Assembly: GCF_001245615.1 (NCBI RefSeq)
Contig: NZ_CWKH01000002.1
Location: 124,001 to 188,000 of the forward strand
Source: Mycolicibacterium neworleansense
GTDB taxonomy: Bacteria > Actinomycetota > Actinomycetes > Mycobacteriales > Mycobacteriaceae
Reading direction: 5' to 3'
Length of the DNA stretch: 64,000 nt
Position numbers and translations under genes: made by a program
Notes under the pieces: model-generated
What the model was told of the DNA's origin: nothing
Seen by the model: the letters and a program-made list of their open reading frames with translations, nothing else
Database searches by the model: none
Shown here: one piece after another, positions 45,376-54,971 of the stretch
How positions within the stretch are numbered: position 1 is the first letter of the stretch
Layout of the letters: each line of letters opens with the position of its first letter

Positions 45376-46658
45376 CAGTTGCCACCTCCGTTCGGTACAA
45401 CAGGGTCAGAGGGTGCAACTGCGACAGGGGAATCCGGCGCCGGGGCCGTCTCAGCGGACTGGGCAACCGGTGCTGCTTCAGCGGCCTGACTATCGCCCGG
45501 GGCCGGGTCGATCAGCGGCGGCATCGTGGCCACCTCGGCCGGCGGCGGCGGTGACAGCGGCATGCCCAGCGGGTCCTTGGTGTAGTTGGCGTACCACGGG
45601 TCACCCGGTGCCGGGGTCAGCGGCAGTCCCTCCTGGCCCCACCGGGTGCCCAGGAACAATCCCCTCTTCAACCGCGGAATGGTGAAATCGAAGGTGATGA
45701 ACTGGTTGAGGTAGTCCCCGCGGATCGCCCGGTCGATGAAGTTCTGCGGGTAGGGATAGGTCGGCGCGTATGCCAGCACGGTGCCGAGGTTCGGCCCGAC
45801 ATCGGCCAGCGCCTTCACGGTCGGCTCCAGGTTACGCAGGTTGGTCAGCAGGTCATCCCGCGTGGCGTTGACGAGATTGTTTGCGGTATCGCTGAACTGA
45901 CCGAACTTCTCCAACGCCGTTGTGATGCGTGGCCGCTCCTTCACCAGGATGTCGAGCGCCGGAGGTATCCGCTGCAATGCCGTCGTGATCACTTCCTGCT
46001 GTCCGGACAGCGTGCCGGCCAACCGGTTCAGCTCAGAAATGGAGGCGTTGATGTCGTCGCGCTGGGTGGCGAACATGCCGACGATGTCGTTGAGCCGCGT
46101 GAGTAGATCGCGGATCTTGTCTTCCCGGCCGCCCAGCGCTGCGTTGAATTCGGTGACCAGATCACCGATCTTGCCCAGACCCCCGCCGTTGACGAGCACC
46201 GACAGCGACGACAGGGTCTGTTCGGTCGACGGATACGTCGAAGTCTGGTTGAGCTCAAGCGTGGCTCCCGGGGACAGGCGCCCGGATGGCTCCTGTCCCA
46301 ACGGCGGATTCAGCGCGATGTGCATGGAGCCCAGCAGGCTGGTCTGTCCGACGGTGGCGACCGCGTTGGCCGGGACGACGACGTCGGGCTTGACCGAGAC
46401 CTCCACGTCCGCGTGCCAGCCCTTGACCACCATGCGAGAGACACTGCCCACGATGACGTCGCTGATCATCACCGGCGAATTGGCTTCCAGGGTACCGATA
46501 TTGGCTAGTTCGACGTGATAGATCGTCGCGTCCTCCCCACGGCCGACGGTGCCGGGCAGGGGCAGTGAATTCAGTCCGTGGAACGCGCAGCCGGTAAGCG
46601 ACACCGCCGAGCAGGCGGCCACCGCGGTCAGGCGCGTCAGCGACCGACGAGTGATCAT
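45375..46658 (-). CDS. mceE: Mce family protein E, lipoprotein
   Basis: A 427-residue Mce-E subunit with a lipoprotein signal: lipobox LTGC at about 21-24, as in LprK and LprN. The Mce domain follows (ATIYHVELANIGTLEANSPV, GSVSRMVVKGW), then the helical tube region with NAALGGREDKIRDLLTRLN and a C-terminal Pro/Ala-rich tail (about 370-427). The lipid anchor fits the known role of MceE-type proteins at the outer end of the complex. It overlaps mceD by ATGA. Confidence 0.93.
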   Translation of the reverse strand: MITRRSLTRLTAVAACSAVSLTGCAFHGLNSLPLPGTVGRGEDATIYHVELANIGTLEANSPVMISDVIVGSVSRMVVKGWHADVEVSVKPDVVVPANAVATVGQTSLLGSMHIALNPPLGQEPSGRLSPGATLELNQTSTYPSTEQTLSSLSVLVNGGGLGKIGDLVTEFNAALGGREDKIRDLLTRLNDIVGMFATQRDDINASISELNRLAGTLSGQQEVITTALQRIPPALDILVKERPRITTALEKFGQFSDTANNLVNATRDDLLTNLRNLEPTVKALADVGPNLGTVLAYAPTYPYPQNFIDRAIRGDYLNQFITFDFTIPRLKRGLFLGTRWGQEGLPLTPAPGDPWYANYTKDPLGMPLSPPPPAEVATMPPLIDPAPGDSQAAEAAPVAQSAETAPAPDSPVAVAPSDPVVPNGGGN

Positions 46659-48112
46659 GGGTTGCCTCCTGGGGCCGGCGGGGCCGGGATCGGCGCAGCT
46701 TCAGCGGGAAGCAGCATGTCTTGCAACGTCTTCGGCGCTTGTACCGGTGGGTCCGAGACGATCGGTGAACCGGGATACGCCGCGGGCGACGTGTTCGCGG
46801 GGAGTCCGTCGGGCGCGTATGAACCGGGCGGTCCCGGAGGTGCACCCCATCCGGCCGGTGGCGGGACGTCGCCCGCACCGGTGTAAGCCGACACGGCCGG
46901 CGGCAGATCTGCGTACGGCTGCGGACGCCCACCGGCCCCGCCGGGTGCGAGGTTGGGGTCGGTGTACACCAGGTTCTCCGCGCTGGGTGACTTCTTCAGA
47001 TACGCGTTGAACGGCATCGGCATGTGGTTGAAGTTGAGCAGCGAAAGGGCCGGTCCGAGGTACTGAGCGCACAGCTTGGACGATTCCGCTGCGGTGGCGT
47101 TCTTGACTGCCCCGATTGCCGAACAGACCACCGACAGCGGATCGGAGAAGTTCGCCAGCGCGAATGCGCCGACGGCGGTGCCGCTGTCGGGGTTGTAGAT
47201 GTTGTAGCCGTTGGCGATCGCATTGGGCGCGACGTGCAGGACGTTCTCCAGCTTGGTCTTGTTGTCCACCAGATTCTGGGTGACGTTGTTCAACCGCTGC
47301 AGCTGTTCGGCGGTCTGGTCGCGGCTGCCCTCGATGAATCGCCGAACGTTGCCGACTGCGTCCGCCAGATTCGTCAGGGCGCCGTCCAGGTCGGAACGGC
47401 TGCCGTCGACGACACTGGTGACGCTGGCGAGCTGGCCCTGGAACTCCACGATCTGGGTGTTGCTGTCCCGCAGCGCCGTCACGAAAACCTGCAGGTTCTT
47501 GATGATGCCGACGACGTCACCACTGCCCTGGCCGAGAATCTTTGCCACACCGGACAACTGGCTGATCGCCTCGTGCAGCTTCTCGCCGTTGCCGTTCATG
47601 GCCGCCGCGGCGCTGTCGACGAAACGGCTCAGCGAGGTGGCCGACGCACCGTTGATCGGCCCCAGATCGGATGCCAACCGCATCAGCTGGTCTTTCACCT
47701 GGTCCCACTCGACGGGTACGGCGGTGCGCTCGACTCCGATCTGGGCACCATCGGCCATCGTCGGCCCGACGTCTTCATAGGCCGGGGTCAGCTGGACATA
47801 CCGGGCGGCAACCAGGTTCTGCGCCATGAGGATTGCCTTGGCGTCGGCCGGGATCAACACATCGTGATCGACGGCGAGAGTGATCCGCGCCTGCCCACCG
47901 ACCGGTTCGATGCTCTTGATGGAACCTACCTTGACTCCGGCGACACGAACCTCGTCGCCCGGGTAGATCGCGGTCGCGGAGGTGAAGTACGCGGTGATGG
48001 TGGTCGGCTTGAAGATGGTCTGCCGCACGATCACCGCCGCACCGGCCACGGCCAGCACCGCGAGCAGCACCAGCACGGTGCGGCTGATCCTCTTCCGATT
48101 ACGGGCGATCAT
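46655..48112 (-). CDS. mceD: Mce family protein D
   Basis: A 485-residue Mce-D subunit: membrane helix (VLVLLAVLAVAGAAVIV), Mce domain (ITAYFTSATAIYPGDEVRVAG), helical tube region and a Pro/Gly/Tyr-rich disordered C-terminus (about 400-485, with PPPAGWGAPPGPPGSY). ATG 48112 has GGAGGAAG upstream and overlaps the mceC stop (ATGA), so the longer open frame to 48145 is not used. Confidence 0.93.
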   Translation of the reverse strand: MIARNRKRISRTVLVLLAVLAVAGAAVIVRQTIFKPTTITAYFTSATAIYPGDEVRVAGVKVGSIKSIEPVGGQARITLAVDHDVLIPADAKAILMAQNLVAARYVQLTPAYEDVGPTMADGAQIGVERTAVPVEWDQVKDQLMRLASDLGPINGASATSLSRFVDSAAAAMNGNGEKLHEAISQLSGVAKILGQGSGDVVGIIKNLQVFVTALRDSNTQIVEFQGQLASVTSVVDGSRSDLDGALTNLADAVGNVRRFIEGSRDQTAEQLQRLNNVTQNLVDNKTKLENVLHVAPNAIANGYNIYNPDSGTAVGAFALANFSDPLSVVCSAIGAVKNATAAESSKLCAQYLGPALSLLNFNHMPMPFNAYLKKSPSAENLVYTDPNLAPGGAGGRPQPYADLPPAVSAYTGAGDVPPPAGWGAPPGPPGSYAPDGLPANTSPAAYPGSPIVSDPPVQAPKTLQDMLLPAEAAPIPAPPAPGGNP

Positions 48113-49191
48113 CGACTTCCTCCAGGAATGCCGTTGTGGGGCCACGGGAACTCGGCGCGTGGGCCTGCATTGTCCGGTGGTTGGCCGGCGTTGGTGCCGC
48201 GCCGGAAGCCGAATGCGTAGTCGAGGAACGGCTGAATCGTCTGCGCAGGGTTCAGGTTGGCGACAAAGGCGTTGTAGTAAAAGCCGTTGTTCACCGATTC
48301 ACCCTGGGTGACCTGGTATTTGGCCAGGCCTGCCAGTGCGCCGGCGATGTTGTCGCGGTTCTTCTCCAGCATCGCGGTCACCGAGTTGAGCTGCTTCAGG
48401 GTGGGTGCCAGCTCTTCCTCGTTGTCGTGAACCAGTCCGGAGAGCTGCTGCGACAGCGCCGAGGTATTGGCCAGCAGGTTGACGATCGCATACCTGCGTT
48501 GGTCCAGCACTCCGGTCAACGCGTTCGCATCGAGCAGCAGCGTGTTGACCTGCTCGCTGCGCTTGGACAGGATGCCGGTTACGTCGGCAGCGCTCTTGAG
48601 CAAGTTGGACAGCGACTCGTTGCGGCTGTTCAGCGTCTCCGACAACCGGGACAGGCCCTCGAACGTCGGCCCCAGTTGTGGCGCCATCCGATCGATCGTG
48701 TCCGACAACGTATCCAGGGACTGGGTCAGCGCGGCGGTGTCCGTACCGGCGGTGTTGTTGGTGAAGTCGCCGACGGCGTTGGTCAACGAGTAGGGCGACG
48801 CCGTCCTGGTGATGGGGATCGTGTCCGATGCCCGCATGGTGCCGGGGCCGGCTGGTTCCAGGGTGAGCATCCGGGCACCGAGCATCGTGCCGGTCCGGAT
48901 GTGCGCGGTGGTGTCGGCCCCGAGGCGAACTTGGCTGTCGAGGGTGAAGGTCACCAGCGCCTTGCCGTGGCTCAGGCTGACATCGGTGACCAGCCCCTTG
49001 GTGACGCCGGAGATCTTGACGTCGTTACCGGTGGTGAGCCCACCGGCCTCGGCGAACAGCGCCCGGTATTTGACCGACGTGGCCCATGACCACAACGCCT
49101 GCGGCTGAAGTCCGACAGCGATGACCATCGCGATCAGCACGATGCCGATGAGGCCGCTGCGGATGAGATGCGATCCACGGTATTTCAGCAT
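48109..49191 (-). CDS. mceC: Mce family protein C
   Basis: A 360-residue Mce-C subunit: N-terminal helix (IGIVLIAMVIAVGLQP), Mce domain (YRALFAEAGGLTTGNDVKISGV), helical tube region and a short tail (GTNAGQPPDNAGPRAEFPW). Length is shorter than the 500-residue MceC of the mce1 operon, mainly because the Pro-rich tail is missing. ATG 49191 shares bases with the mceB stop (TGATG). Confidence 0.92.
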   Translation of the reverse strand: MLKYRGSHLIRSGLIGIVLIAMVIAVGLQPQALWSWATSVKYRALFAEAGGLTTGNDVKISGVTKGLVTDVSLSHGKALVTFTLDSQVRLGADTTAHIRTGTMLGARMLTLEPAGPGTMRASDTIPITRTASPYSLTNAVGDFTNNTAGTDTAALTQSLDTLSDTIDRMAPQLGPTFEGLSRLSETLNSRNESLSNLLKSAADVTGILSKRSEQVNTLLLDANALTGVLDQRRYAIVNLLANTSALSQQLSGLVHDNEEELAPTLKQLNSVTAMLEKNRDNIAGALAGLAKYQVTQGESVNNGFYYNAFVANLNPAQTIQPFLDYAFGFRRGTNAGQPPDNAGPRAEFPWPHNGIPGGSR

Positions 49192-50222
49192 CAGGGCTCC
49201 CCACAGCGTCCGGTGTTCTGCATGATCCAGGGGAAGTACGCGGTGCGCCCCTGCAGGTCGGAGACGCGGACATTCATGCCGCACACGTACTGGTTGATGA
49301 AGCTGCCGTAAGCGCCCAACCGGACCAGCTTGCGGTAGTTCTTCGGCGCGTTCTGCAACGAGAGATCCAGTCGGGCCATGTCGTCGGTGTTGGAGAGCAG
49401 CGGCGCCAGGCGCGTGAGTTGGTCCACGGTGCCCGACAGCGGCGGCCGGGCCTGTGTCATCAGGTCGGTCAGCGAAGCGGTGCCGTTGTCGAGGGCAGTG
49501 ATCGCCTCGGCGATGGGGTCGCGTTCCTGCGACAGACCGGTGACGAGCTGTTGGAGGTGCTCGACGGCGGCCGAGAACTTGTCACCGTCCTTGGCCACGG
49601 TTGCCACGGTGGTTTTCAGGTTGTCGATCAGTTGCTGCACCGTCTGCCCGTTGTCGGCCAGCGCCTGCGTGAACGAAGTGGTATGTGCCATCAGCGATTC
49701 CACGGTGCCGCCCTGCCCCTGCAGGATCTGGATCAGCGAGTTCGTCAACGCGTTGACGTTTTGCGCGTTGAGGCCCGAGATGACCGGCTTGAGCCCGCCG
49801 AGGAGGAGGTCGAGATCCAGCGCCGGCTCGGTGCGATCCAGCGGGATCTCCGAGCCCGCCGGCAGGATCTTGGTCGAGCCGGGGCTGTCGAGCAGCTCCA
49901 GATAACGGTTGCCGACGAGGTCGAGGTAGCGCACCGCGACCTTGGTGGCGGTCGTCATGACAACTTCACGGTCGGCGTCGAAGTGCACCAGCACGGTGTT
50001 GTCAGGTTGCAGCGCAACATCGTTGACGGTGCCGATGCGAATGCCGGCGACACGCACCGAATCTCCGGCCTTCAGGCTGGACGCGTCGGCGAACAGGGCT
50101 GAATAGCCGTGTGTCGATCCGGTGCGGTACTGGCCCATGATCGCGAACAGCGCTCCGGTCAAGAGCAGCATCGTCACTCCGAACACGCCGAACTTGACAG
50201 CGGTTCCGCGGCTGCGCGTCAT
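49191..50222 (-). CDS. mceB: Mce family protein B
   Basis: A 343-residue Mce-B subunit: membrane helix (FGVFGVTMLLLTGALFAIMG), Mce domain (YSALFADASSLKAGDSVRVAG), helical region and conserved C-terminal YVCGMNVRVSDLQGRTAYFPW. Length is typical. ATG 50222 overlaps the mceA stop (ATGA). Confidence 0.93.
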   Translation of the reverse strand: MTRSRGTAVKFGVFGVTMLLLTGALFAIMGQYRTGSTHGYSALFADASSLKAGDSVRVAGIRIGTVNDVALQPDNTVLVHFDADREVVMTTATKVAVRYLDLVGNRYLELLDSPGSTKILPAGSEIPLDRTEPALDLDLLLGGLKPVISGLNAQNVNALTNSLIQILQGQGGTVESLMAHTTSFTQALADNGQTVQQLIDNLKTTVATVAKDGDKFSAAVEHLQQLVTGLSQERDPIAEAITALDNGTASLTDLMTQARPPLSGTVDQLTRLAPLLSNTDDMARLDLSLQNAPKNYRKLVRLGAYGSFINQYVCGMNVRVSDLQGRTAYFPWIMQNTGRCGEP

Positions 50223-51406
50223 CCCGGTTGTCCTATCTGGGTGGTGTTGCGCGGCGGGCCGTCGAGGGGGCCGTACAGCGCTTGCTTGAGTGCGTCGGAG
50301 TTCAGCAGGATTCCCTGGTTGCCGTACTGCGCGGGGTTGGCATCGATATCGGTGACGATGAACGGCGGCCGCTTCTCGAAACCGACCTCGGGCAGGCCCT
50401 GGCACTGCGGGCCGCCGGTGGCGCCCACCTTCGGCAGGTTGCTCGGGAAGCGATAGCGTTCGGTACCCAGCAGGAACGAGTCCAGCAGCATGACGCCGGG
50501 CAATGGCTGGGGCGGCCCGAGCGCCAGCGGCTCCATGCCCTTGAGCGCACAGTTCAGCGCCGGGTTGTACTGGTTGAGCAAGTTCGTGGTCGGCACCAGC
50601 AGGCGCATGGCGTCGGTCACCCCGGCGCTGTTGGTCGCAACCACCTCATTGCCGACATCGGCCAGCCCGATCGCGCTGACGAGCAACGCATCCAGGCTGC
50701 TCTGGTGCTCGACGAGGGTGTCGCTGAGTTGCGTCGCGCCGCGAGCGGTGTCCATCAGATGCGGCGCGGCGTCGGCATAGGCCTTGAACACCTCTGGCGC
50801 GACGGCCATTTCGTGACTCATCGTGGGGAGGCTGGGCGCGATCTTGGCCAGCATGGAATCGAGGTCGACCAGGGTCTGTCCCAGTTTGTCGCCGCGTCCG
50901 TCGACCGCTTGGGCCATCGCGCCCAGTGTCTCGTTGAGCTTCTCCGGCTGAATCTGTGCGAGCACCGACACCAATTGCTCGAACACCGTGTTGATCTCGA
51001 CGGTCGTGTGCGTGGCGTCGAGCACCTGGCCGGCGTACATCGACCTCTGCGACGGCTCCGCCGGTGGGACGAGTTGGACGAACTTGGCACCGAACACGGT
51101 GCTCGATGCGATCTCCACACCGGTGTTGGCCGGAATCAGGTGCAGGTCATCAGGGTTCATGGCCAACCGCAGCGCTGCCTGCCCGTCCGGCAGCGCGTCG
51201 ATGGCGACGACCTTGCCGACCTGCGCACCGTGCAGTTTGACCTTGGCGTCGGGATTCATCACCAGACCGGCCCGAGGGGAGATGACCGTCACCGCCGCCG
51301 TAGGCGCCACCCCACCGCGGAACAGCAGGATGGACCCGGTGACGATGGCGGCGATCACCACGACGGTGGCCAGTCCGCTCAGTTGACGTTTAGCGTCACG
51401 CGACAT
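50219..51406 (-). CDS. mceA: Mce family protein A
   Basis: A 395-residue Mce-A subunit: membrane helix (LATVVVIAAIVTGSILLFRGG), Mce domain (VMNPDAKVKLHGAQVGKVVAI), then the helical tube region (FEQLVSVLAQIQPEKLNETL) and a conserved C-terminal part (LDSFLLGTERYRFPSNLPKVG). MceA proteins of mce1 and mce4 have been linked to host entry or sterol uptake; here I infer substrate transport from the neighbouring genes. It starts 12 bases after yrbEB. Confidence 0.93.
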   Translation of the reverse strand: MSRDAKRQLSGLATVVVIAAIVTGSILLFRGGVAPTAAVTVISPRAGLVMNPDAKVKLHGAQVGKVVAIDALPDGQAALRLAMNPDDLHLIPANTGVEIASSTVFGAKFVQLVPPAEPSQRSMYAGQVLDATHTTVEINTVFEQLVSVLAQIQPEKLNETLGAMAQAVDGRGDKLGQTLVDLDSMLAKIAPSLPTMSHEMAVAPEVFKAYADAAPHLMDTARGATQLSDTLVEHQSSLDALLVSAIGLADVGNEVVATNSAGVTDAMRLLVPTTNLLNQYNPALNCALKGMEPLALGPPQPLPGVMLLDSFLLGTERYRFPSNLPKVGATGGPQCQGLPEVGFEKRPPFIVTDIDANPAQYGNQGILLNSDALKQALYGPLDGPPRNTTQIGQPG

Positions 51407-51418
51407 CAGATGCCTTCT

Positions 51419-52279
51419 CTAGCCGGAGAGGTTGAAGTTGCCGTTGGAGCCGTAGACGGCGAGCGAGATCAGCAGCGTGATCGAGACGACGACGATCAGC
51501 GACGTCCGCACCGCGTTGCCGACAGCCACACCCACACCGGCCGGGCCGCCGGTGGCGAAGAAGCCGTAGTAGGTGTGCACCAGCAGGATTGCCAACGCCA
51601 TCAACAGCGCCTGCAGGAACGACCAGAGCAGGTCGATCGGGTTGAGGAACGTACTGAAGTAGTGGCCGTACAGACCGCCCGACTGACCGAGCAGCACGAC
51701 CGTGGTGAACTGGCTTGCCAGGAACGACAGGATCACCGCGATGGAGTACAGGGGCGTGATCGCGATCATGCCGGCCACGATGCGGGTGGACACCAGATAC
51801 TCGACGGGCCGGATGGCCATGGATTCCAGCGCGTCGACCTCTTCGTTGATCCGCATCGCGCCCAGCTGCGCGGTGACACCGGCGCCGAACGTGGCGGCCA
51901 GACCGATACCGGCGACGATGGGCGCCGAGATCCGGACGTTGATGAAGGCTGCCAGGAATCCGGTGAGCGCTTCGATGCCGATGTTGCCCAGCGAGCTGTA
52001 GCCCTGGATGGCCAGGACCCCACCGGTGGCCAGGGTCAGGAATCCGACGATGACGACGGTTCCGCCGATCATCGCCAATGTTCCTGCACCCATGCTTATT
52101 TCGGCGATCAGCCGGACGACTTCCTTCCGGTAGTGCGCGGCCGCGAAGGGCATGCCCGCCAGGGCTCGGCCGTAGAACAGGACATGGTCACCGATGCTGC
52201 CCAGCACGGCCCCGGGCCGTCTCACGGCCCGCGACAGGCGCGGGTAGGCCGACTGCAGTACCGCGGTCGACGCCGTCAT
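51419..52279 (-). CDS. yrbEB: YrbE-type permease B of the Mce transporter
   Basis: A 286-residue MlaE-family permease with about five membrane segments and the diagnostic FGAGVTAQLGAMRINEEVDALESM followed by IRPVEYLVSTRIVAG. It forms the inner-membrane permease with YrbEA; energy comes from the MceG ATPase, which is not encoded in this window and in mycobacteria is normally unlinked. ATG overlaps the yrbEA stop (ATGA). Confidence 0.95.
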   Translation of the reverse strand: MTASTAVLQSAYPRLSRAVRRPGAVLGSIGDHVLFYGRALAGMPFAAAHYRKEVVRLIAEISMGAGTLAMIGGTVVIVGFLTLATGGVLAIQGYSSLGNIGIEALTGFLAAFINVRISAPIVAGIGLAATFGAGVTAQLGAMRINEEVDALESMAIRPVEYLVSTRIVAGMIAITPLYSIAVILSFLASQFTTVVLLGQSGGLYGHYFSTFLNPIDLLWSFLQALLMALAILLVHTYYGFFATGGPAGVGVAVGNAVRTSLIVVVSITLLISLAVYGSNGNFNLSG

Positions 52280-53046
52280 CGCGTCGTCATCTGGATGCCG
52301 ATGGCGGTGACCACCACGTTGACCACGAACAACGCCATGAAGGCATACACCACCGTTTCATTGACGGCGTTACCCACCGCTTTGGCACCTCCACCTGACA
52401 CGGTCAGACCGCGGTAGCAGGCGACCAGGCCGGCGATCAGGCCGAACAGTGCCGCTTTTACACAAGAGATGACGACCTCCGGAATACCGGTGAGCAGGGT
52501 GATGCCCGCCGCGAAGGCACCGGGGTTGACGTCTTGCACGAACACCGAAAACAGATATCCGCCAAGGATTCCGATGATCACCACGACGCTGTTCAGCAGC
52601 AGCGCGACCAGACCCGAGGCCAGCATCCGCGGGGTCACCAGGCGCTGGATCGGGTTGATGCCCAGCACCTCCATGGCGTCGATCTCCTCACGGACGGTGC
52701 GTGACCCCAGATCAGCACACATCGCGGTGGCCCCCGCGCCGGCGACGATCAGCACCGTGACCATCGGCCCGACCTGGGTCACGGCGCCGAACGCCGCTCC
52801 CGCCCCGGACAGGTCCGCCGCGCCCAGTTCCCGCAACAAGATGTTCAGGGTGAACGACACCAGCACGGTGAACGGGATCGCCACCAGCAGCGTCGGTGCC
52901 ATCGAAACCCTTGCCACGAACCAGGACTGGTCAAGAAATTCGCGCCATTGAAAGGGTCTGCGCACCACGAACCTGGCGGCGTCCACCGACATGGCGAACA
53001 ACCCACCCACCCCCTCGAGTGGGCCGGCGAGTTGCCGCTGCAGCAT
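52276..53046 (-). CDS. yrbEA: YrbE-type permease A of the Mce transporter
   Basis: A 256-residue MlaE-family permease, first gene of the yrbEAB-mceA-F operon. The signature TAMCADLGSRTVREEIDAMEVLG and INPIQRLVTPRMLAS is intact. The N-terminal about 35 residues precede the first helix and include an amphipathic segment. ATG 53046 follows GGAG. The 240-bp divergent spacer upstream (53047-53286) must hold the promoters for this operon and for the HsaD-like hydrolase; I see no clear sterol-regulator (KstR-type) palindrome in it. Confidence 0.95.
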   Translation of the reverse strand: MLQRQLAGPLEGVGGLFAMSVDAARFVVRRPFQWREFLDQSWFVARVSMAPTLLVAIPFTVLVSFTLNILLRELGAADLSGAGAAFGAVTQVGPMVTVLIVAGAGATAMCADLGSRTVREEIDAMEVLGINPIQRLVTPRMLASGLVALLLNSVVVIIGILGGYLFSVFVQDVNPGAFAAGITLLTGIPEVVISCVKAALFGLIAGLVACYRGLTVSGGGAKAVGNAVNETVVYAFMALFVVNVVVTAIGIQMTTR

Positions 53047-53286
53047 CCGGTTCTCCGTTCTTTGCCTGAATCACATCCGGGGGTTGGTATGACCCGGACC
53101 ACACGCCTCGACCGGGAACAATCACAGTTCGCCACCGGTCGCGCCACTGGGTGTCCCACCCACCGGGAATTCGCCTCTCCGCGCGCAAAACCTCGCCGAT
53201 CACCCGGTCAGCGGAACACCCCGTTGCGGCTCCGGTTCGGGCCTGTGAGGGTGGGCACGACGAGTCACCGAGGCGAAAGAGAACCT

Positions 53287-54168
53287 GTGTCGAATCCCGT
53301 TCCGGTCACCAATGACGCCGCCATCGTGGACACCCTGCGTGAGATCCAGACCGGCGCAGGCACTTTGCGCTACTACGACGTCGGTAGTGGTCCAACCGTG
53401 CTGTTCCTGCACGGCTCGGGTCCTGGCGTCACGGGTTGGCGCAACTTCCGGGGTGTGCTGCCGACGTTCGCCGAACGGTTCCGGTGCCTGGTTCTGGAAT
53501 TCCCCGGCTTCGGCGTCTCAGATGACTGGGGCGGACACCCCATGATCACCGCGCAGGGCGCGGTCACGCCGTTCCTCGATGCCCTCGAAGTCGACCGAGT
53601 GGACATCGTCGGCAACTCCATGGGCGGCGGCGTCGGTATCCATACCGCGATCAATTCGCCGGAGCGGGTCGGCCGCCTGGTGACGATCGGCGGAATCGGC
53701 ACCACCATCTTCTCCCCCGGTCCCAGTGAAGGAATCCGCCTCCTGCAGGAGTTCACCGAGGACCCGACGCGTCAGCGACTCGTCGACTGGTTGTATTCCA
53801 TGGTCTATGACAGGTCGCTGGTCACCGAGGAGCTCATCGAGGAACGCTGGACGCTGGCGACCGATCCTGAGACGCTGGCGGCGGCGCGCCGCATGTACGG
53901 CAAGGCGGCGTTCGCGGCGATGATGGCCGCGATGGCGGCTTCGGACCTGCCCATGCCCTGGGCCAGGATGCACAAGGTGGCGGCACCGACCCTCCTGACC
54001 TGGGGGCGCGATGATCGCGTGAGTCCGCTTGACATGGCGTTGATTCCGATGCGCACCATCCCGAACGCGGAGCTTCACGTGTTCCCCAACTGTGGACACT
54101 GGGCCATGATCGAGGCGAAGACCGCCTTCGAGTCGGTGGTCACGACGTTCTTGAGTCCTGGCGACTAG
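53287..54168 (+). CDS. Meta-cleavage-product hydrolase-like alpha/beta hydrolase (HsaD/BphD type)
   Basis: A 293-residue alpha/beta hydrolase. LHGSGPGVTGWRNF is the oxyanion loop typical of C-C bond hydrolases (HsaD, BphD, MhpC), with the nucleophile elbow GNSMGGGVG (Ser111), acid region LTWGRDDRVSPLD and catalytic His in NCGHWAMIE. This family hydrolyses the ring-opened product of extradiol dioxygenases; an HsaC-like dioxygenase is encoded 9 kb downstream. GTG 53287 is used; the upstream open frame is divergent-promoter DNA. It ends with a 4-base convergent overlap with the TetR gene. Confidence 0.88.
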   Translation: MSNPVPVTNDAAIVDTLREIQTGAGTLRYYDVGSGPTVLFLHGSGPGVTGWRNFRGVLPTFAERFRCLVLEFPGFGVSDDWGGHPMITAQGAVTPFLDALEVDRVDIVGNSMGGGVGIHTAINSPERVGRLVTIGGIGTTIFSPGPSEGIRLLQEFTEDPTRQRLVDWLYSMVYDRSLVTEELIEERWTLATDPETLAAARRMYGKAAFAAMMAAMAASDLPMPWARMHKVAAPTLLTWGRDDRVSPLDMALIPMRTIPNAELHVFPNCGHWAMIEAKTAFESVVTTFLSPGD

Positions 54169-54800
54169 CGCAACCGCTCGAGGCCGGACAGCACCAGGCC
54201 GATTCCGGACCGGTGCGCGGCGATCAATTCGTCGAGTTCGTGCGGTTCCTTGGCGTCGGTCCACCAGATGTAGGCGTTGCTGCTGACGTGGACAATGAGC
54301 CTGCTCGGCAGTGACCGGGTGAACTCGTCGTCACCCAGTTTGAAATGGCCGGCCAGGTACTCGGTGATCGCGTCGGCGAGGTTCTCGCTCCATTCCATCC
54401 ATCGCAAGCGGTACTGCGGTGTCTCCGCGACGAGCGACATCAGTTTCCGTGCGATCTCGACGGACTGCCGATGCTGGGCCCCGGCTGCTTGCCGGTGCCG
54501 GACCTCGACTGTGAACATGTCGACGAGGACATCCAGGGGGTCCGAATCCGCTGCAGCGCTGGTCAACAGACCTCGCATGTTGTTCTCGCTCCGCCGGAAC
54601 AACGGTCCCAGAACGTCTTCTTTGACCGGGAAGTGGCGGTAGAACGTACGCGTCGCGATGCCGACTTCGGCGCAGATGCGCTCCACGGTCGCAGTCGTGT
54701 CACCGTCGGCGATGAAAATGTCGCATGCGGTTCTGGCGATATCCAGCCGCAATTCCTCAGCGCGACGCTCCGTGAGCGTCGGCCCCTTACCTCTGGGCAT
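54165..54800 (-). CDS. TetR-family regulator
   Basis: A 211-residue TetR protein: N-terminal HTH at about 15-62 (LDIARTACDIFIADGDTTATV, ICAEVGIATRTFYRHFPVKED) and a C-terminal ligand domain. Divergent from the IclR gene and convergent with the hydrolase, so it is a candidate repressor of the catabolic cluster and mce operon. ATG 54800 gives the normal distance to the HTH; ATG 54848 is an alternative. No good ribosome-binding site precedes either. Confidence 0.9.
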   Translation of the reverse strand: MPRGKGPTLTERRAEELRLDIARTACDIFIADGDTTATVERICAEVGIATRTFYRHFPVKEDVLGPLFRRSENNMRGLLTSAAADSDPLDVLVDMFTVEVRHRQAAGAQHRQSVEIARKLMSLVAETPQYRLRWMEWSENLADAITEYLAGHFKLGDDEFTRSLPSRLIVHVSSNAYIWWTDAKEPHELDELIAAHRSGIGLVLSGLERLR

Positions 54801-54921
54801 TCGATGATTGTTGCTGCAAGGAGGGGGTAACGGCCAGAGGTGTGGCACCGCGCCGAGCGTGCCGACCGCCGGCAGGCACGTGACGTCCTTTACTTCGCGG
54901 ATGCGATGTGCCTAGACTCAC

Positions 54922-54960
54922 ACCTGTCATCTTGTGACACATATGCAGAGTATGACAGGT
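54922..54960. promoter_or_regulatory. Perfect 9-bp inverted repeat in the TetR-IclR divergent spacer
   Basis: ACCTGTCAT (54922-54930) and ATGACAGGT (54952-54960) are exact reverse complements 21 bp apart. Between them TGTGACACA (54933-54941) is itself palindromic. The second arm lies 11 bp before the IclR start, so binding here would block the IclR gene and possibly the TetR gene. Confidence 0.6.
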
Positions 54961-54971
54961 ATGGAGGTGTT

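Noticed and set aside
50228..52417. Open frame of 729 codons on the plus strand across mceA and yrbEB
   Set aside because: Antisense shadow of high-GC coding DNA; the mce genes have clear family motifs and overlapping starts and stops.
43807..53046. Calling the operon mce4
   Set aside because: The neighbours differ from the mce4/kstR locus, no supAB-type or KstR site is visible, and I cannot run the phylogeny that would decide.
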